64,000 nucleotides of DNA from Vulcanisaeta sp. JCM 16159 (GCF_001316265.1 NZ_BBDN01000010.1:34546-98545); one strand, 5' to 3'; counted from the first letter of the stretch, positions 29,533 through 40,131 are shown. The notes: generated from the letters alone by a model not told the origin. Translations and numbers: made by a program.

Positions 29533-29844
29533 ATGCTTTGCGAAGATCAGAGTAACAGAATTAATTATAACTATGCGGAGAAGTCGCGAAAGGCATTTTA
29601 CCTAAAATATTCTCATGATAATACGCATAATTACTATTTTAAGATGGCTGTTGCGCAGGAACAAAATGGTGATTTCGTTATTGTGACTTTCTTTCCATTG
29701 GGTTATATCAGGAACGATTGGGATTATCAAAGAGAGTGCAATAATATAGTACCCGTGGAGTTAATATGTAAGGCATATAATCATCTTATTGATTTGTACT
29801 GTCACATAAATGATGTCAATTATATACTACATATACCCTTATAA
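29533..29844 (+). CDS. hypothetical protein
   Basis: 103 residues from an ATG, preceded by a TATA-like element about 25 bases upstream. It is rich in Asn, Tyr and Cys (NYNYAEKSRKAFYLKYSHDN; FVIVTFFPLGYIRNDWDYQR; LIDLYCHINDVNYILHIPL). Base composition is more AT-rich than the core genes, which fits horizontal origin. It directly precedes the MNT-HEPN gene. I do not recognise a family. Confidence 0.45.
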   Translation: MLCEDQSNRINYNYAEKSRKAFYLKYSHDNTHNYYFKMAVAQEQNGDFVIVTFFPLGYIRNDWDYQRECNNIVPVELICKAYNHLIDLYCHINDVNYILHIPL

Positions 29845-29869
29845 ATTAGTAAATATCGTATTGAATTCG

Positions 29870-30732
29870 ATGAGTGCATGTAGTGAGGTGTGCCTTAGGG
29901 TGTTGGGTGTTGTTAGGGATGCGATTATTAATAATTATAATAATTATAAGGATTTTATTCACTTTGCCGTGCTTTACGGTTCCCTGGTTTATGGTGTGTT
30001 TGGTCCTCTTAGTGATGTGGATGTTGCGGTTATGTTTAGGGATGGTGTTAACGTTATTGATGCATTGCCCATGCTTGTTAGCGACCTTGCACTGGCGCTG
30101 GGCCTTCCTGAGGATAGGGTTGACGTTACCGTGCTTAATGACCCATTGCTACCCTTTGAGGTTAGGTTTAGGCTTTGACGCAGGGCGTGCCTGTTTACGT
30201 TGGTGACCGTGGGGTATTCATTAGGGAGGTTGTTAGGGCGGTCAGCCTTTACGGTGATTATCAAGTGTTTTTGCAGGCCAATGGATTTAATGGGTTGATT
30301 AGGAGGAGGTTGGTGAGTTGCGTGGGTCGTTTAAGTGATTTATTGGCTATTATTAAGAGGAATGTTGATGAGGTCGATGCCCTGGTCTCCAGGTATGGCG
30401 TTAATGAGTTAATTAATGATTATGTGCTACTGAACGCCACATTACACATGCTTCAGGTTGCAATACAGGCGTTAATCGACATGGGTTCTCATATAATGGT
30501 TGAGAAGGGCCTTAAGGCACCATCAACGTACTCCGAGGTACCCATTTACTTGGGCCAAGTCAGTATTATAAGTGATGATGACTCAAGGGTCTTTAGGAGG
30601 ATGATAGGCTTCAGTAACGTCCTCGTGCATAATTATTCACAGGTCTCTATTGATGTTCTTCGTGAAATCCTGGCTAAGGCGCTTTACAGGGATTTATTGA
30701 GGATTGCCCTTAGCTATATGATTATGCCGTGA
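29870..30732 (+). CDS. MNT nucleotidyltransferase-HEPN fusion (toxin-antitoxin type), frameshifted
   Basis: The MNT part has LYGSLVYGVFGPLSDVDVAV, the GS-x10-DxD motif of minimal nucleotidyltransferases. One frame ends at 30178 after FEVRFRL; the next (from 30175) opens TQGVPVYVGDRGVFIREVV, which is the normal C-terminus of an MNT domain, and runs without a stop into a HEPN helical domain with RMIGFSNVLVHNY (Rx4-6H ribonuclease motif). About 288 residues if one base is restored near 30175. MNT usually AMPylates HEPN as antitoxin; here the two appear to be one chain. Start is set at 29870 (MSACSEV). Confidence 0.72.
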
Positions 30733-30753
30733 GTAATAACATTGATGTGTAGC

Positions 30754-31489
30754 TCACCGCCTCGGCGTTAACATTATGATTACTGTGTTTGTCTCATTGA
30801 TGCTTGTTGAGTAATGGTACTGCACGGTTATGGTACCAACCAAATGCGTTATTCCGGTCTTCACACCTATTGAATACACGTTCATCGCTAATTCAATACC
30901 ACTTACGTAAGCAATTACGTAATTACCAACTAGTCGTGTTAATTATGAATTCCTGACCGGACAGGAAAACCCTGTTACTGCCAATGAACTCCTCGATGAC
31001 TGGTATACCCATTATGAAGATCCTCGTATTGCCATACAACGTGGTTAACCCAGCCTCATCATAGGTGAGGAAATGCAGTAATAATCTCTCAATACTGCAT
31101 GCCCTATCCTCCTGGGCCACTATCCTCGTTGGTATTATGATCATGGCATTATCGCTGTGGGCTATCATGCATGTGTAATTGACGATACCAGGTGGTGGGG
31201 TTATTCCCGTTATCTGTATGCATGTTGTTTCGTTAACTATGCCGTTGAAGGTTATTGGTGGTTTTAACCCCGGGAAATTATCGCAACAAGGTGTCGGCCA
31301 AGCCTCGAAATACCACTCGTGATAAATCAATTTGTTGTTGTAATAAACGTAAGTATTATAGACCTCATTGAGAAATACCGCGGGGCACATGCAATATATC
31401 GGCTTCGTTAGGTATTGATACGCATAGTATGTAGTTACTGAAGATGAGAGAACCAGCACTATAATCAGCAATGTGTATGAAAGCCTCAT
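30754..31489 (-). CDS. secreted Cys-containing protein (frameshifted)
   Basis: The N-terminus is a signal peptide or anchor (MRLSYTLLIIVLVLSSSVTT). The exterior part contains cysteines (YCMCPAVFL, PTPCCDNFPG, TTCIQITG, YTCMIAHS, RACSIERL) and N-glycosylation sequons. After about 30935 the reading moves to NYVIAYVSGIELAMNVYSIG and ends IIMLTPRR at 30754. About 245 residues. Several cysteine pairs suggest disulfides. Unknown family; the next secreted gene lies upstream on the same strand. Confidence 0.5.
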
Positions 31490-31583
31490 ATCACTGATCT
31501 ACTCATGACTCACCCTTTTATCCCTAACTAAATTTTTGGTTTTAAATCACGAATGGCCATGTTGATGCTAAGAGGATTAATGT

Positions 31584-33073
31584 TTAATGTGGGTATGCTG
31601 GGAAGCATGCCGTGCCACTGAGTGCCGGTGACCATATTACGTAGCTTTCGTTATTGAAGCTTAGGGTTGTTGATGGTGTTCCGTAGATCACATACCACCT
31701 AAGTTGTATTGCGTAGTAATAGTAATACATGCATTGTGTTCCATCAGATGGGAATTCCTGAGACTCTATCGTGAAATTTCCATCGACCGGCAGGTAACCC
31801 GTGTAGTAGGCTCTGTTTGTGATGACGGTAAGTGAATAACCCCATTATCGCCAGCGCTAAGCTGAATTGCATCGCCAAATGCGGCATTACTAAGCATTAG
31901 TGACCAGGTATCGTTTGAGTACACGTTACTAACCACGGGTAAATCGCTATGCACTACATTGGCTGGGTCGGAAATAGTTGAGGATGTGGAACTTGATGAT
32001 GAAAAGACCTGCGGTCCTGAGATTGGCGAAAGGCCATTACTATAACCCCCTCCACTACTATACCATTCCCATGATGATGAGTAATCAATCGCGATACCCA
32101 TGCTATAGGTGGTTATGGCGGATCTTGGTGGCGTCCATTCATAATAGGCTAGACTATATGAGCTTTGGGGTTGTACATCAATCCATGCGTATGGGAATAG
32201 ATTGATGTAGTCAGGGGTTGTTGCCGTATACTCCCAATTAGATGGATAATAAATGCAGAAGTCATAGTACCAATTAGTAATGTACGAGTCGCTGTATGGA
32301 TTACCATAGTCGTTAAACGTGGGGCTTTCATAATAACTACCGCCAGGTAGATTTAACTGCCCTGTGGAAGTTATGGTACATGGATCAGAATAAGTATCAT
32401 GTAACTGTTCGTATAGTACGAATATTAAGCTTCTCAAGCTCAATCTATAGCCTATGGATATGTCTAGTCTATCTCCATAGCCAGTAACTGCCTCAACACT
32501 AAATGGAGGTCCTCCCGCTAGGTACGGTATGAACGCTATGTAGTGTCCCTCAACTGTGTTATTAATGATCTCAGCCCTGAATAGGGCGTTTAATGCATAG
32601 TCTTGGAGCATTGTTGGTGTTGCATTATAGAAGGCTATGACGCCGTACCTTATGTATGGTGTGAGTATATTACTTAATTCAACCGGGCTTAATTTAATGT
32701 AGGGTAAATCAATAATTAATATGGAACCTGGTTTCTTCATCAGTAACGTTAATGCTTCAGAAAGGTTCAACCCTACGTAGTGTACCGTGGTAATTCCAAG
32801 TTCGGAGGCTCTCTGATAAATCTCGTTATATAGCGATTGCGGTCCAAGAACTATCACCAAACCACCTACGCTCTTAAAATAATTTAGTGATTCCGTATAG
32901 TTTACTATTAAATCATGGCCTAGAATAATTGTGGTATTGGTGGCACCGTATGATTTCAATGTTATTATGTATATAAATACATATAATAGTATTATTGCTA
33001 GTAGAGACATCGCAATTACTAGGTGTTTTAACCAGGTATCCGAGACCTTATTTTTCGCCATACACATACCCAA
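31584..33073 (-). CDS. large membrane-anchored extracellular protein (frameshifted)
   Basis: Anchor near residues 17-40 (HLVIAMSLLAIILLYVFIYI), then an alpha/beta region (residues 45-180; GGLVIVLGPQSLYNEI, PGSILIIDLPYIKLS, GVIAFYNATPTM) and a Tyr/Ser/Pro-rich beta domain with FSSSSSTSSTISD. The frame breaks at about 31822 and continues LTVITNRAYYTGYLPVDGNF to CFPAYPH at 31584. About 496 residues. Possibly a cell-surface or pilus-like component; no domain is recognised. A start at 33061 (MAKNKVSDTW) is equally possible. Confidence 0.5.
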
Positions 33074-33076
33074 TTC

Positions 33077-33177
33077 TCATCTCCTATTTATTGGTAAAGC
33101 CCTACCACAACGAACACAATTTAATGAATACCCACGTTCCTTAACTTTACCGCAGCGGTCCCCAACTCAATTACCAT
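33077..33177 (-). CDS. very short zinc-ribbon protein (frameshifted)
   Basis: From ATG 33177, MVIELG followed after one restored G by DRCGKVKERGYSLNCVRCGR and ALPINRR, 33 residues. The CG-x11-CVRCG pattern is that of a small zinc ribbon. It sits between a TATA box and the large extracellular protein, whose start is 3 bases past its stop. Very short, so moderate doubt remains. Confidence 0.35.
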
Positions 33178-33210
33178 TAGTATTTCACCAATCATTTGAA
33201 GAAGTGGGCT

Positions 33211-33228
33211 TAGTATATTTATACCTGG
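33211..33228 (-). promoter_or_regulatory. promoter of the zinc-ribbon/extracellular protein genes
   Basis: The minus strand reads GGTATAAATATAC, a strong TATA box about 36-48 bases before the ATG at 33177. Confidence 0.45.
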
Positions 33229-33269
33229 GACTAGATCGAGGGAATAACCCATTAAGGTTAATAGCATTC

Positions 33270-33959
33270 CTACTTTGAGGCTTTGCCCAGGTCTACATAT
33301 TTTGCCAATCTAAGAATTGCCATGTATATCAAGACCCACGATACTATTATTATCGCCCCAGTTATTATGGTTAACAGTGTTGCTGTAATTAACGTGAATA
33401 TCGACAGGGCGTATCCAACGTTCGCTACGATAACTATGGATAAGCCAATCATCCTTAAGTAAGTACCGCCTAACCCTATGCCGTACTTTACATTATCTAC
33501 ATCACTCAATGTGTTAAATCCATTGAGTAGGAAAGCATACGTTAATGTCAGACTTACTAAGGCATTGATGACCTTGACTATGTCAGCAATAGAAATTATT
33601 TCTGAATGAATTGATATAATTGCTGTAATGTAGAATAACGCATTAAGTATTACGAACCAAAGTATGCCATTACGTATGTTAATTATACCGTTTATTAACT
33701 TACTAACTACATGCTTATTAATTGTGATAATTCCATGGAAGGCGCTAACCTGGGTTATGGCCCTTCTCAGGGACTCCCTATATTCACTATCAAGGCTATT
33801 AATTACTTGTTCGTAAACCACGGGTAATGGACCAATATAATGCCAAGTCCTACCGTGCCTATAATAGGCATAGTAACCACCGTTCAACTCCTTAATAATT
33901 AGCACGCCACGATTACCGCATCTCGGGCAAATGCCATAGCCAACACTACGGCTTGACAT
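33270..33959 (-). CDS. zinc-ribbon membrane protein
   Basis: 229 residues, intact. The N-terminal zinc-knuckle YGICPRCGNRGVLIIKELN is followed by GGYYAYYRHGRTWHYIGPLP, a motif I have seen in archaeal zinc-ribbon proteins. A helical linker precedes four to five membrane segments (ILWFVILNALFYITAIISI, LVSLTLTYAFLLNG, MIGLSIVIVANVGYALSIFT, AIIIVSWVLIYMAILRL). Possibly a membrane-bound sensor; the function is unknown. Confidence 0.6.
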   Translation of the reverse strand: MSSRSVGYGICPRCGNRGVLIIKELNGGYYAYYRHGRTWHYIGPLPVVYEQVINSLDSEYRESLRRAITQVSAFHGIITINKHVVSKLINGIINIRNGILWFVILNALFYITAIISIHSEIISIADIVKVINALVSLTLTYAFLLNGFNTLSDVDNVKYGIGLGGTYLRMIGLSIVIVANVGYALSIFTLITATLLTIITGAIIIVSWVLIYMAILRLAKYVDLGKASK

Positions 33960-34069
33960 GAACCTCTTAATAGAGATAATGCCCTAGGTATTTAGCTTTT
34001 CTAAACTAATGCCTCTCTATATCCCTAAAGTTAAAAGTGGCTTAAGGCACCATAATAGTGATTGCCAAG

Positions 34070-34375
34070 TGGGCTTAGTATTGGTGTTAATATTGATAAG
34101 TTAATTAAGAGGGTAGTACTTACTTCGGTATTGAGGAACTTGGTGAATTTCCAATGGCTTTTGTGAATATGAGGTCGAGGTCTTCCTTAGGAGTTGGGTT
34201 GTGTTGGGATTATTTATGGACCACTGGGTTGTGATAAATCAACATTTCTGAGGAATTTCTCGGCAAGCGCTTGGGGGCGTTAGGGACGATGTTATTACCA
34301 TGTATGTAAACCTTGAGGAGAGGACATTAACGAATTCACTGAGGACCTATGCAATTAATAGGAAGTAGTACTGAA
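34070..34375 (+). pseudogene. relic of an archaeal AAA-type ATPase
   Basis: Pieces in several frames read YFGIEELGEFPMAFVN, EYEVEVFLRSWVVL and IIYGPLGCDKSTFLRNFSAS. The last is a Walker A of the archaeal ATPase family, with D in place of the usual G before KST. The pieces stop soon after and the Walker B half is missing, so this is a truncated, decayed copy and not just a frameshifted gene. It lies beside the AbiEii-like gene. Confidence 0.45.
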
Positions 34376-34447
34376 GGAGTCTTGAGTTGGTGATTATTTT
34401 ATCTATCAATTGCCTGCCTATAGGTAAGGGTTGTAATTCATGGATGC

Positions 34448-35204
34448 CTAGGCTTCCTCTGGTGTTTCGTACCACTTAACCTTTTCTCCAATGGCTGCCC
34501 TCATCTTCCACTTCATGCTCTTTGGTGCCTTATCCATGGCCTCCTTCATCCTATTTAGGTTGTTAATGACCTTATCCTTAACCTTCCCTGGTAAGTCAAT
34601 GGTTTTTAGGTAGTTTAGGGTTCTCTCTATGTTGACTGTTGTTGTCTTGTAGAGACCCCAATCATCTGATGTTAGCTCTATTATTCTGCCCAGGTCTATC
34701 GTGTTCGCATCATCCTTATCGCCTAATTCAAATCTATACATCATTGCAATTATATCCTTTAGATCTTTCTCATTAATCTCCCAAATCTGAAACTTTGTCA
34801 TTAGTAGGTCGCTCGGTGGTATTGTTGGGCTGAACCTCTCAAGCCTATCCTTAAGCTCGATGACGTGACTCTCCCTAAAGATGTCGAGGAAAACATCAAT
34901 TCTCATGTTCATTTGGGTATCAAAGAACCTAAGTCTCTCCGCACCATGAAGCGCGTTAAACCTAACATCAGCCCTCAAGCCAAGTTCCTCAAGTGTCTTG
35001 GTTAACTTCCCCGAATCCCTCCTATGCGCTGCTATGTCTATGTCCTTAGGTTCACGTATTAATGCCGGCACTTCAGGTATATGTCACGAACCAAATAGGC
35101 TATTGCAACGCCACCAAGTAGCTACATGTTAACTTATTACCTTCACATGCATCAATAATAGCCAAGCCCCTCTTAATCTTCCTCTCAATGATATCTTGCG
35201 ACAT
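34448..35204 (-). CDS. AbiEii-like nucleotidyltransferase (frameshifted)
   Basis: The N-terminus MSQDIIERKIKRGLAIIDAC (ATG at 35204) leads through LLGGVAIAYLVRDIY to PEVPALIREPKDIDIAAHRR, giving the GG-x-A and DID-type metal motif of the nucleotidyltransferase fold (DUF1814/AbiEii). The rest has IDVFLDIFRESHVIEL and SDLLMTKFQIWEINEKDLKD, both typical. Two joints lie at about 35105 and 35068. About 252 residues. No AbiEi-like antitoxin is adjacent. It may be an orphan toxin or a solitary tRNA-modifying enzyme. Confidence 0.65.
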
Positions 35205-35366
35205 TACGATCATAGTAAGCCGTGGACTTATAAAACTTTTATTTTCATGGATATGTGTCATGGTCGGCTCATTTTATGTTTGTGAAATAGCACCGAGGCT
35301 TGGTGCCATTAAATATATACTATATTTACGTGATAGAAGACTTTATTAAGTCAGAGGTACCTAGTT

Positions 35367-36230
35367 ATGAATTGGGAGGTTGAGGTGGAGGGTGACGATC
35401 AATCGTCTAGTTACGAATCAGTTATAGGTACAGTTTATGATGAGTTAGCCCCTGTTTATGAAAGAATTTTTCTAAGATTTTCCCAGTATTATAGGCATTT
35501 GTATAATGAATTGTACGAAATATTTGGAAACTATTTTGATGGCATCAAGATACACAGTAAAGTCCTTGATCTAGGTAGCGGTACTGGCATTTGGACGATG
35601 CTACTTAGGAAGCGTGGATATCACGTTGTCAGTCTAGACATATCCCGTGTATCGTTAACTAAGTGCGTTAGATCCAGGAGATGCAGTGACCCGGTGCAGG
35701 GTGATGCCGTTAGGTTGCCGTTTAGGGCTGGGTTTTTCGACGCTGTTGTGGCATATGGAAGTGTCTTTAATCATATCGTAAAGTCTGAGGAGGCCTTCAG
35801 GGAGGTTTCGAGGGTTTTAAGTAATGGTGGCTATTTACTGTTTGATGTTGATAACTTGGTATGCCCCGACATGGCCTATGAGGCGTTACTAGGTGGTATA
35901 TCAATTAAGGGTTTCCTTAAGGGCTTAATTAAAGGTAGGGGTCACGTGGGTTATTGGTATGGTAATGGTAATGAGGCAATACCCTTTAGATTTTTCACGA
36001 TTAGAGAATTACTTGACATACTGAGTAGTTATGGATTTGAGGTCGTGAGTCTCAGGGGTATTCACGTGCTTTCGAATATAATTCCATCAAGAATGCATCA
36101 ATGGAGTAGCGGTAGAATTACTAAGGCAGCATCACTATTGTACTCATTTGATAGGGTGCTGGGTAGGTATATGCCCTTTAAGTACGTGGCCACCACATTC
36201 CTCATTGTCAGTAGGAAATTAGGTTTTTAA
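35367..36230 (+). CDS. class I SAM-dependent methyltransferase
   Basis: 287 residues, intact. SAM motif I is VLDLGSGTGIWTMLLRKRGY, motif II ends HVVSLDIS, and post-motifs are DAVRLPFRAGFFDAVVAYGS and FREVSRVLSNGGYLLFDVDN, as in the UbiE/Ubie-like Methyltransf_11 family. The substrate is unknown. It overlaps the end of the convergent aminotransferase by 4 bases. A TATA-like atatatactatattt stands at 35314-35328. Confidence 0.82.
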   Translation: MNWEVEVEGDDQSSSYESVIGTVYDELAPVYERIFLRFSQYYRHLYNELYEIFGNYFDGIKIHSKVLDLGSGTGIWTMLLRKRGYHVVSLDISRVSLTKCVRSRRCSDPVQGDAVRLPFRAGFFDAVVAYGSVFNHIVKSEEAFREVSRVLSNGGYLLFDVDNLVCPDMAYEALLGGISIKGFLKGLIKGRGHVGYWYGNGNEAIPFRFFTIRELLDILSSYGFEVVSLRGIHVLSNIIPSRMHQWSSGRITKAASLLYSFDRVLGRYMPFKYVATTFLIVSRKLGF

Positions 36231-37563
36231 CCCTGGTATTGCTCGTCGAGCTTCTTAACCACTTGGTCTATCTTATCGATACCCTCGTCAATTTGCTCCC
36301 TGGTTATTACTAGGGGCGGCGCTATTATGAACCAGGACGGACCACTAAACACATAAACACCCATGCTAAGTAACTCGGCAGCGAGCTTATCAACTGGCGT
36401 AGCCACGCCCCTGTACTTATCCTCATACGTGCCGAAGGGCGTCTTCCTGCTATCCTTAATGAACTCAATGGCCCAGAACAGGCCGACGCCCCTAACATCA
36501 CCAATACTCTTGTGTCTCTCCTTCAACTCCTCAAGCCTCTTACTCAAGTACTCGCCCATGGCTCTGACATGACTAAGCAAGTCAAGTCTCCTATACTCCT
36601 CAATGACCGCCGGTATCGCTGCCAGGGAGACCGGGTGCGCCTCGAAGGTATGCCCATGTGCGAAGAACTCATCCTCGAAGTAATCAGCGATTTTCTTACT
36701 CACGGCCGTTATTCCGATGGGTACATACGAAGCCGACGCACCCTTAGCCGTTGTTAACATGTCCGGCTTAACACCCCATAGGTTCACGGCCCACCAATCA
36801 CCGACACGACCCCAACCAGTCATAACCTCATCAGCAATGAATAATACGTCATTATCCTCAGCGATTTTCTTAAGCGTTGGTAGGTACTCCTTGGGTGGAA
36901 CGACGACGCCGTTAGTACCAGTTATTGGCTCAACAAGTATCGCGGCTACATTCTTCTCATTCTTAATGACGTAATCCACGTAATTAACGCATGCCAAGCC
37001 ACACTCAGGATACTTAAGGCCGAGTGGGCACCTATAGCAGTATGGCTCAGGTACCCTGACAACACCATGCATTGTGTGCGGCTCAATGAACCAACGCCTA
37101 TAATCACCTGTCATGGATATTGAGGCAAGTGTTGACCCGTGATAGGACCTATACCTAACGATGACCTTGTAGGCAGGCTTCTTATAGAGCCTGGCGATCT
37201 TAACCGCAGCCTCATTGGCCTCGGTACCCGACGTGGAGAAGAAGAACTTCGTCAAGCCCTCAGGCATTATCTCGAGCAACGCCCTGGCAGCCTTGGCCTT
37301 GACCTCCGTGGCAAAGACGGGGGATATGTATTGTAGGGTTTCGAGTTGTTTTTTTTGATGGCGTTGATCACGTTTTCATTACCATAACCAAGATTGACGT
37401 TGACAAATTGAGAAGAGAAGTCCAGGTATTTCCTACCCTGGGAATCATAGAAGTAAACACCCTCAGCCTTAATAATGTTCAGCGGTTCCCAACCCCTCTG
37501 TCTACGCCAAGTACTAAATAAATGTTCGCGAACAGTTCGACTAATATAATCGTCCATACACAA
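36227..37563 (-). CDS. class III PLP-dependent aminotransferase (frameshifted)
   Basis: Fold-type I omega-aminotransferase. FFFSTSGTEANEAAVKIARL and YHGSTLASISMTGD bind the cofactor phosphate; LFIADEVMTGWGRVGDWW carries the PLP aspartate and TTAKGASASYVPIG the Schiff-base lysine. The N-terminal frame (MCMDDYISRTVREHLFSTWR) breaks in a run of eight T (about 37350) where seven would keep QLETLQYISPVFATEVKA in frame, an insertion and not a deletion. About 445 residues. Candidates are beta-alanine, GABA or polyamine transaminase; neighbour speE makes a polyamine role attractive but unproven. Confidence 0.83.
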
Positions 37564-37607
37564 TAAGTAATTTTGACATTATTATAACTTTAACGGTATT
37601 AGAGGGC

Positions 37608-38540
37608 TCAGGCGGGTAGGAATGTTGGGTTTTTGTCTGTCGCAGGCTTTATGGTTTCGTCATTTAAAATGGCCCTTACATGCCTTGGTAACGTGAATAA
37701 TGCCCTATGTATATCACCCTCATAAAATCTAAGTTCACCAGTTATCTTCTCCTTAATCCTATTATTAATCTCATCGGGCAATAGTATTGCTGGGTCATAC
37801 CTCTTAGATCCAATTACGAAGCCCCACGTACTATCGAAGGAGTGCATGTACACCTGGTAAGCCCTGGCTATTGGGAATACCGAAGCAACAGTCCTGTAAA
37901 TCGTGGCGAAGGTCCTTATGGAGTACGTCGTTGACGTGGCTTGGGTCACCATTATGCCATCATCACTTAGCTTATCCCTAACAATGTTGTAGAACTCAAT
38001 AGTGTATAGTAGGTATGATGGACCACCCTCAAGTGGGTCCGTCAGGTCTAGTATTATTACGTCATACCTATCCCTTGACTCCTCAAGGAACTTCCTACCA
38101 TCCTGAAGCACAAGCTTAAACCTTGAATCATCAAATACACCCTGGTTCATCTCAGGGAGGTACTCCTTAACGAGCCTAATTACCTCATCATCAATATCGA
38201 CCATGATCACCTCCTCAACACTCCTATGCCTAAGTACCTCCCTAGCCGTAGCACCCTCGCCGCCACCAAGAATAAGCACCCTCCTCGGGTTTGGATGAGT
38301 TATCATTGCTGGGTGAACGAGCGATTCATGATAAACGAACTCATCGTATAGCGAACTCTGTATCTTACCATCAAGCACCAATGCCTTACCCAAGTCCTCA
38401 AACTCGACAATCGCAATCCTCTGATACTTAGTAATGCCACTATACAGAACCCTCCTAATACCCCTAACATGGTAACTAAATGGCGTATTAAACTCAATAA
38501 ACCACGTACCCTCCTTGCTCATCCTCTCGAGACTCATCAT
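37608..38540 (-). CDS. speE: polyamine aminopropyltransferase (spermidine synthase)
   Basis: 310 residues, intact. Transfers aminopropyl from decarboxylated SAM to putrescine, agmatine or longer polyamines. It has the RVLILGGGEGATAREVLRH nucleotide motif, YDEFVYHESLVHPAM, EVIMVDIDDEVIRLV and YDVIILDLTDPLEGGPSYLL with the catalytic Asp. Crenarchaeal enzymes often accept several acceptors, so the exact product is open. The aminotransferase follows on the same strand after about 44 bases. Confidence 0.9.
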   Translation of the reverse strand: MMSLERMSKEGTWFIEFNTPFSYHVRGIRRVLYSGITKYQRIAIVEFEDLGKALVLDGKIQSSLYDEFVYHESLVHPAMITHPNPRRVLILGGGEGATAREVLRHRSVEEVIMVDIDDEVIRLVKEYLPEMNQGVFDDSRFKLVLQDGRKFLEESRDRYDVIILDLTDPLEGGPSYLLYTIEFYNIVRDKLSDDGIMVTQATSTTYSIRTFATIYRTVASVFPIARAYQVYMHSFDSTWGFVIGSKRYDPAILLPDEINNRIKEKITGELRFYEGDIHRALFTLPRHVRAILNDETIKPATDKNPTFLPA

Positions 38541-38654
38541 GTGAATTACCTACCTCGACTTTTAAACATTATTTATGGTCAAGCACCACGCTGATTATGG
38601 AAGCATAAATAAGTAGAGAAGACCATATTAACGGGGATTTAATGAATGCTTAAT

Positions 38655-40131
38655 TCACCACCATTCCAGTAGTTTCTTTACGTCATCAATCTTAGCCAGG
38701 TCCGCGTTGTATAGCGCAGCCGTCTTGCTTATGTCGTAGTTGTACGACCTGTAGAGCTCTATTACGCTTGCCTCTATGGAACCCTCCGCATGGATCATAC
38801 CAACGGAGAGCAGGGCACCGAGGGCTGATAGGAATTCACGGGCGACTTGGAAGAGCCTTATCCTGACCCTCGGGTCCGTGCCCCTCTTACCAGCCAGGTA
38901 CTTAACCATGTACCTCTCCTCGGTTGGGTTGCTTAACTCACTTGTTGATGGTATGTCCGCCAGTAGGCCGCCGGCTACGTCTATCATGTCCTTAACGGCG
39001 TCTAGGTACTTGGCATTAGCTGTTAGTTTACCCACGTTCGTGTATATTGGGTTTGGTATGCAAATGCCCGTGTTTGGGTCCTTAATGCACTTCTCGGCTG
39101 AGGCTATGGCGCTGGATACCAGGTACTCCTTATACGTTATTATGTCAACAATATCCCTCCTAATGTGGGACGCAGTCTCAACATCATTATACTCAGCAAA
39201 GAGCTTGGCATAGCCAAGTATTATATCGGCCAGGGCAGCCCTGTAGGAGATCGCGGTGAACCTGTGGTAAAGCGCGAAGGTTAATCCATAGGGCGCCGCG
39301 AAATCATACTCGCCGGCCAGGAAAACCCTGTCATTGGGTACCTTAACATTGTCGAATATTGTCAATGTCTCGACCTCTACGTTCGTCTTACCCATTGGGA
39401 ATTCATCACCAAGCATGTTAATCTCAACCTCTCTTAGCGGTCTCGGTATTAGGATAATGCCCTTGGCATTTACTGGTGTTGCGAATGCAACCGCATAGTC
39501 TGCGTCCTCCTTAACCATATTCCTATAGGGCAGGACAATTAGTTCGTTAGCCGCAATGGATTGTGTCGTGTGAACCTTGGCACCCCTAACAATTATTCCG
39601 TCGGATTCCCTACCAACAATGTGGACGTAAAGGTCAGGGTCCTCCTGCTGATGAGGCCTAAGCATCCTATCGCCCTTAACGTCGGTCTGGGCAACGGCAA
39701 TTGTAATATCATCCTTAACCACATGCTCATAATACCTCATGACCCTATCATAGTAATTAGTGCCCCTTGACCTATCAAGTTGCTTGGACGCTATCATGAG
39801 CCGAACAATGCGTCTGAACCAATGGTCTTCATTATATTGAACATACCCCTACCAAGCAGTGTTGTGTTATAGATTAACCTGAACCTCTCGATTAAATCAC
39901 CGGGCTCCTGGGAACCTTATAGAACCTGCTTATGGTTCCATATTGAGTATCATCATATGTTAAGTATCTCCTTAACTCAGGATCCGCCTGCCACTTGTAG
40001 AGCTCAAGGGCGTGATTAATCGCGACCCTCAGAATCTCATGCCTAGTGACATCATCTACGGGCTTACCCCTATAATAAACGACCCTACCATCACGCAGAC
40101 TATTAACATAATCCTCAGGAGACCTAACCAT
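38655..40131 (-). CDS. HpaB / 4-hydroxybutyryl-CoA dehydratase-like flavoprotein without Fe-S ligands (frameshifted)
   Basis: The fold is that of 4-hydroxyphenylacetate 3-hydroxylase and 4-hydroxybutyryl-CoA dehydratase (DVKGDRMLRPHQQEDPDLYV, DGIIVRGAKVHTTQSIAANE, NDRVFLAGEYDFAAPYG). The N-terminal frame (MVRSPEDYVNSLRDGRVVYY) breaks at about 39902 (GGG read as GG), and a second break at about 39797 follows GSDALFG. In AbfD three cysteines and a histidine hold a 4Fe-4S cluster. Here the region GMFNIMKTIGSDALFG lacks both cysteines and YHRFTAISY keeps the His but not the later Cys. It is therefore a type-2 paralogue or a hydroxylase. About 492 residues. Confidence 0.75.

Noticed and set aside
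38655..40131. True 4-hydroxybutyryl-CoA dehydratase
   Set aside because: The cysteines that hold the 4Fe-4S cluster are not present in the rejoined sequence.
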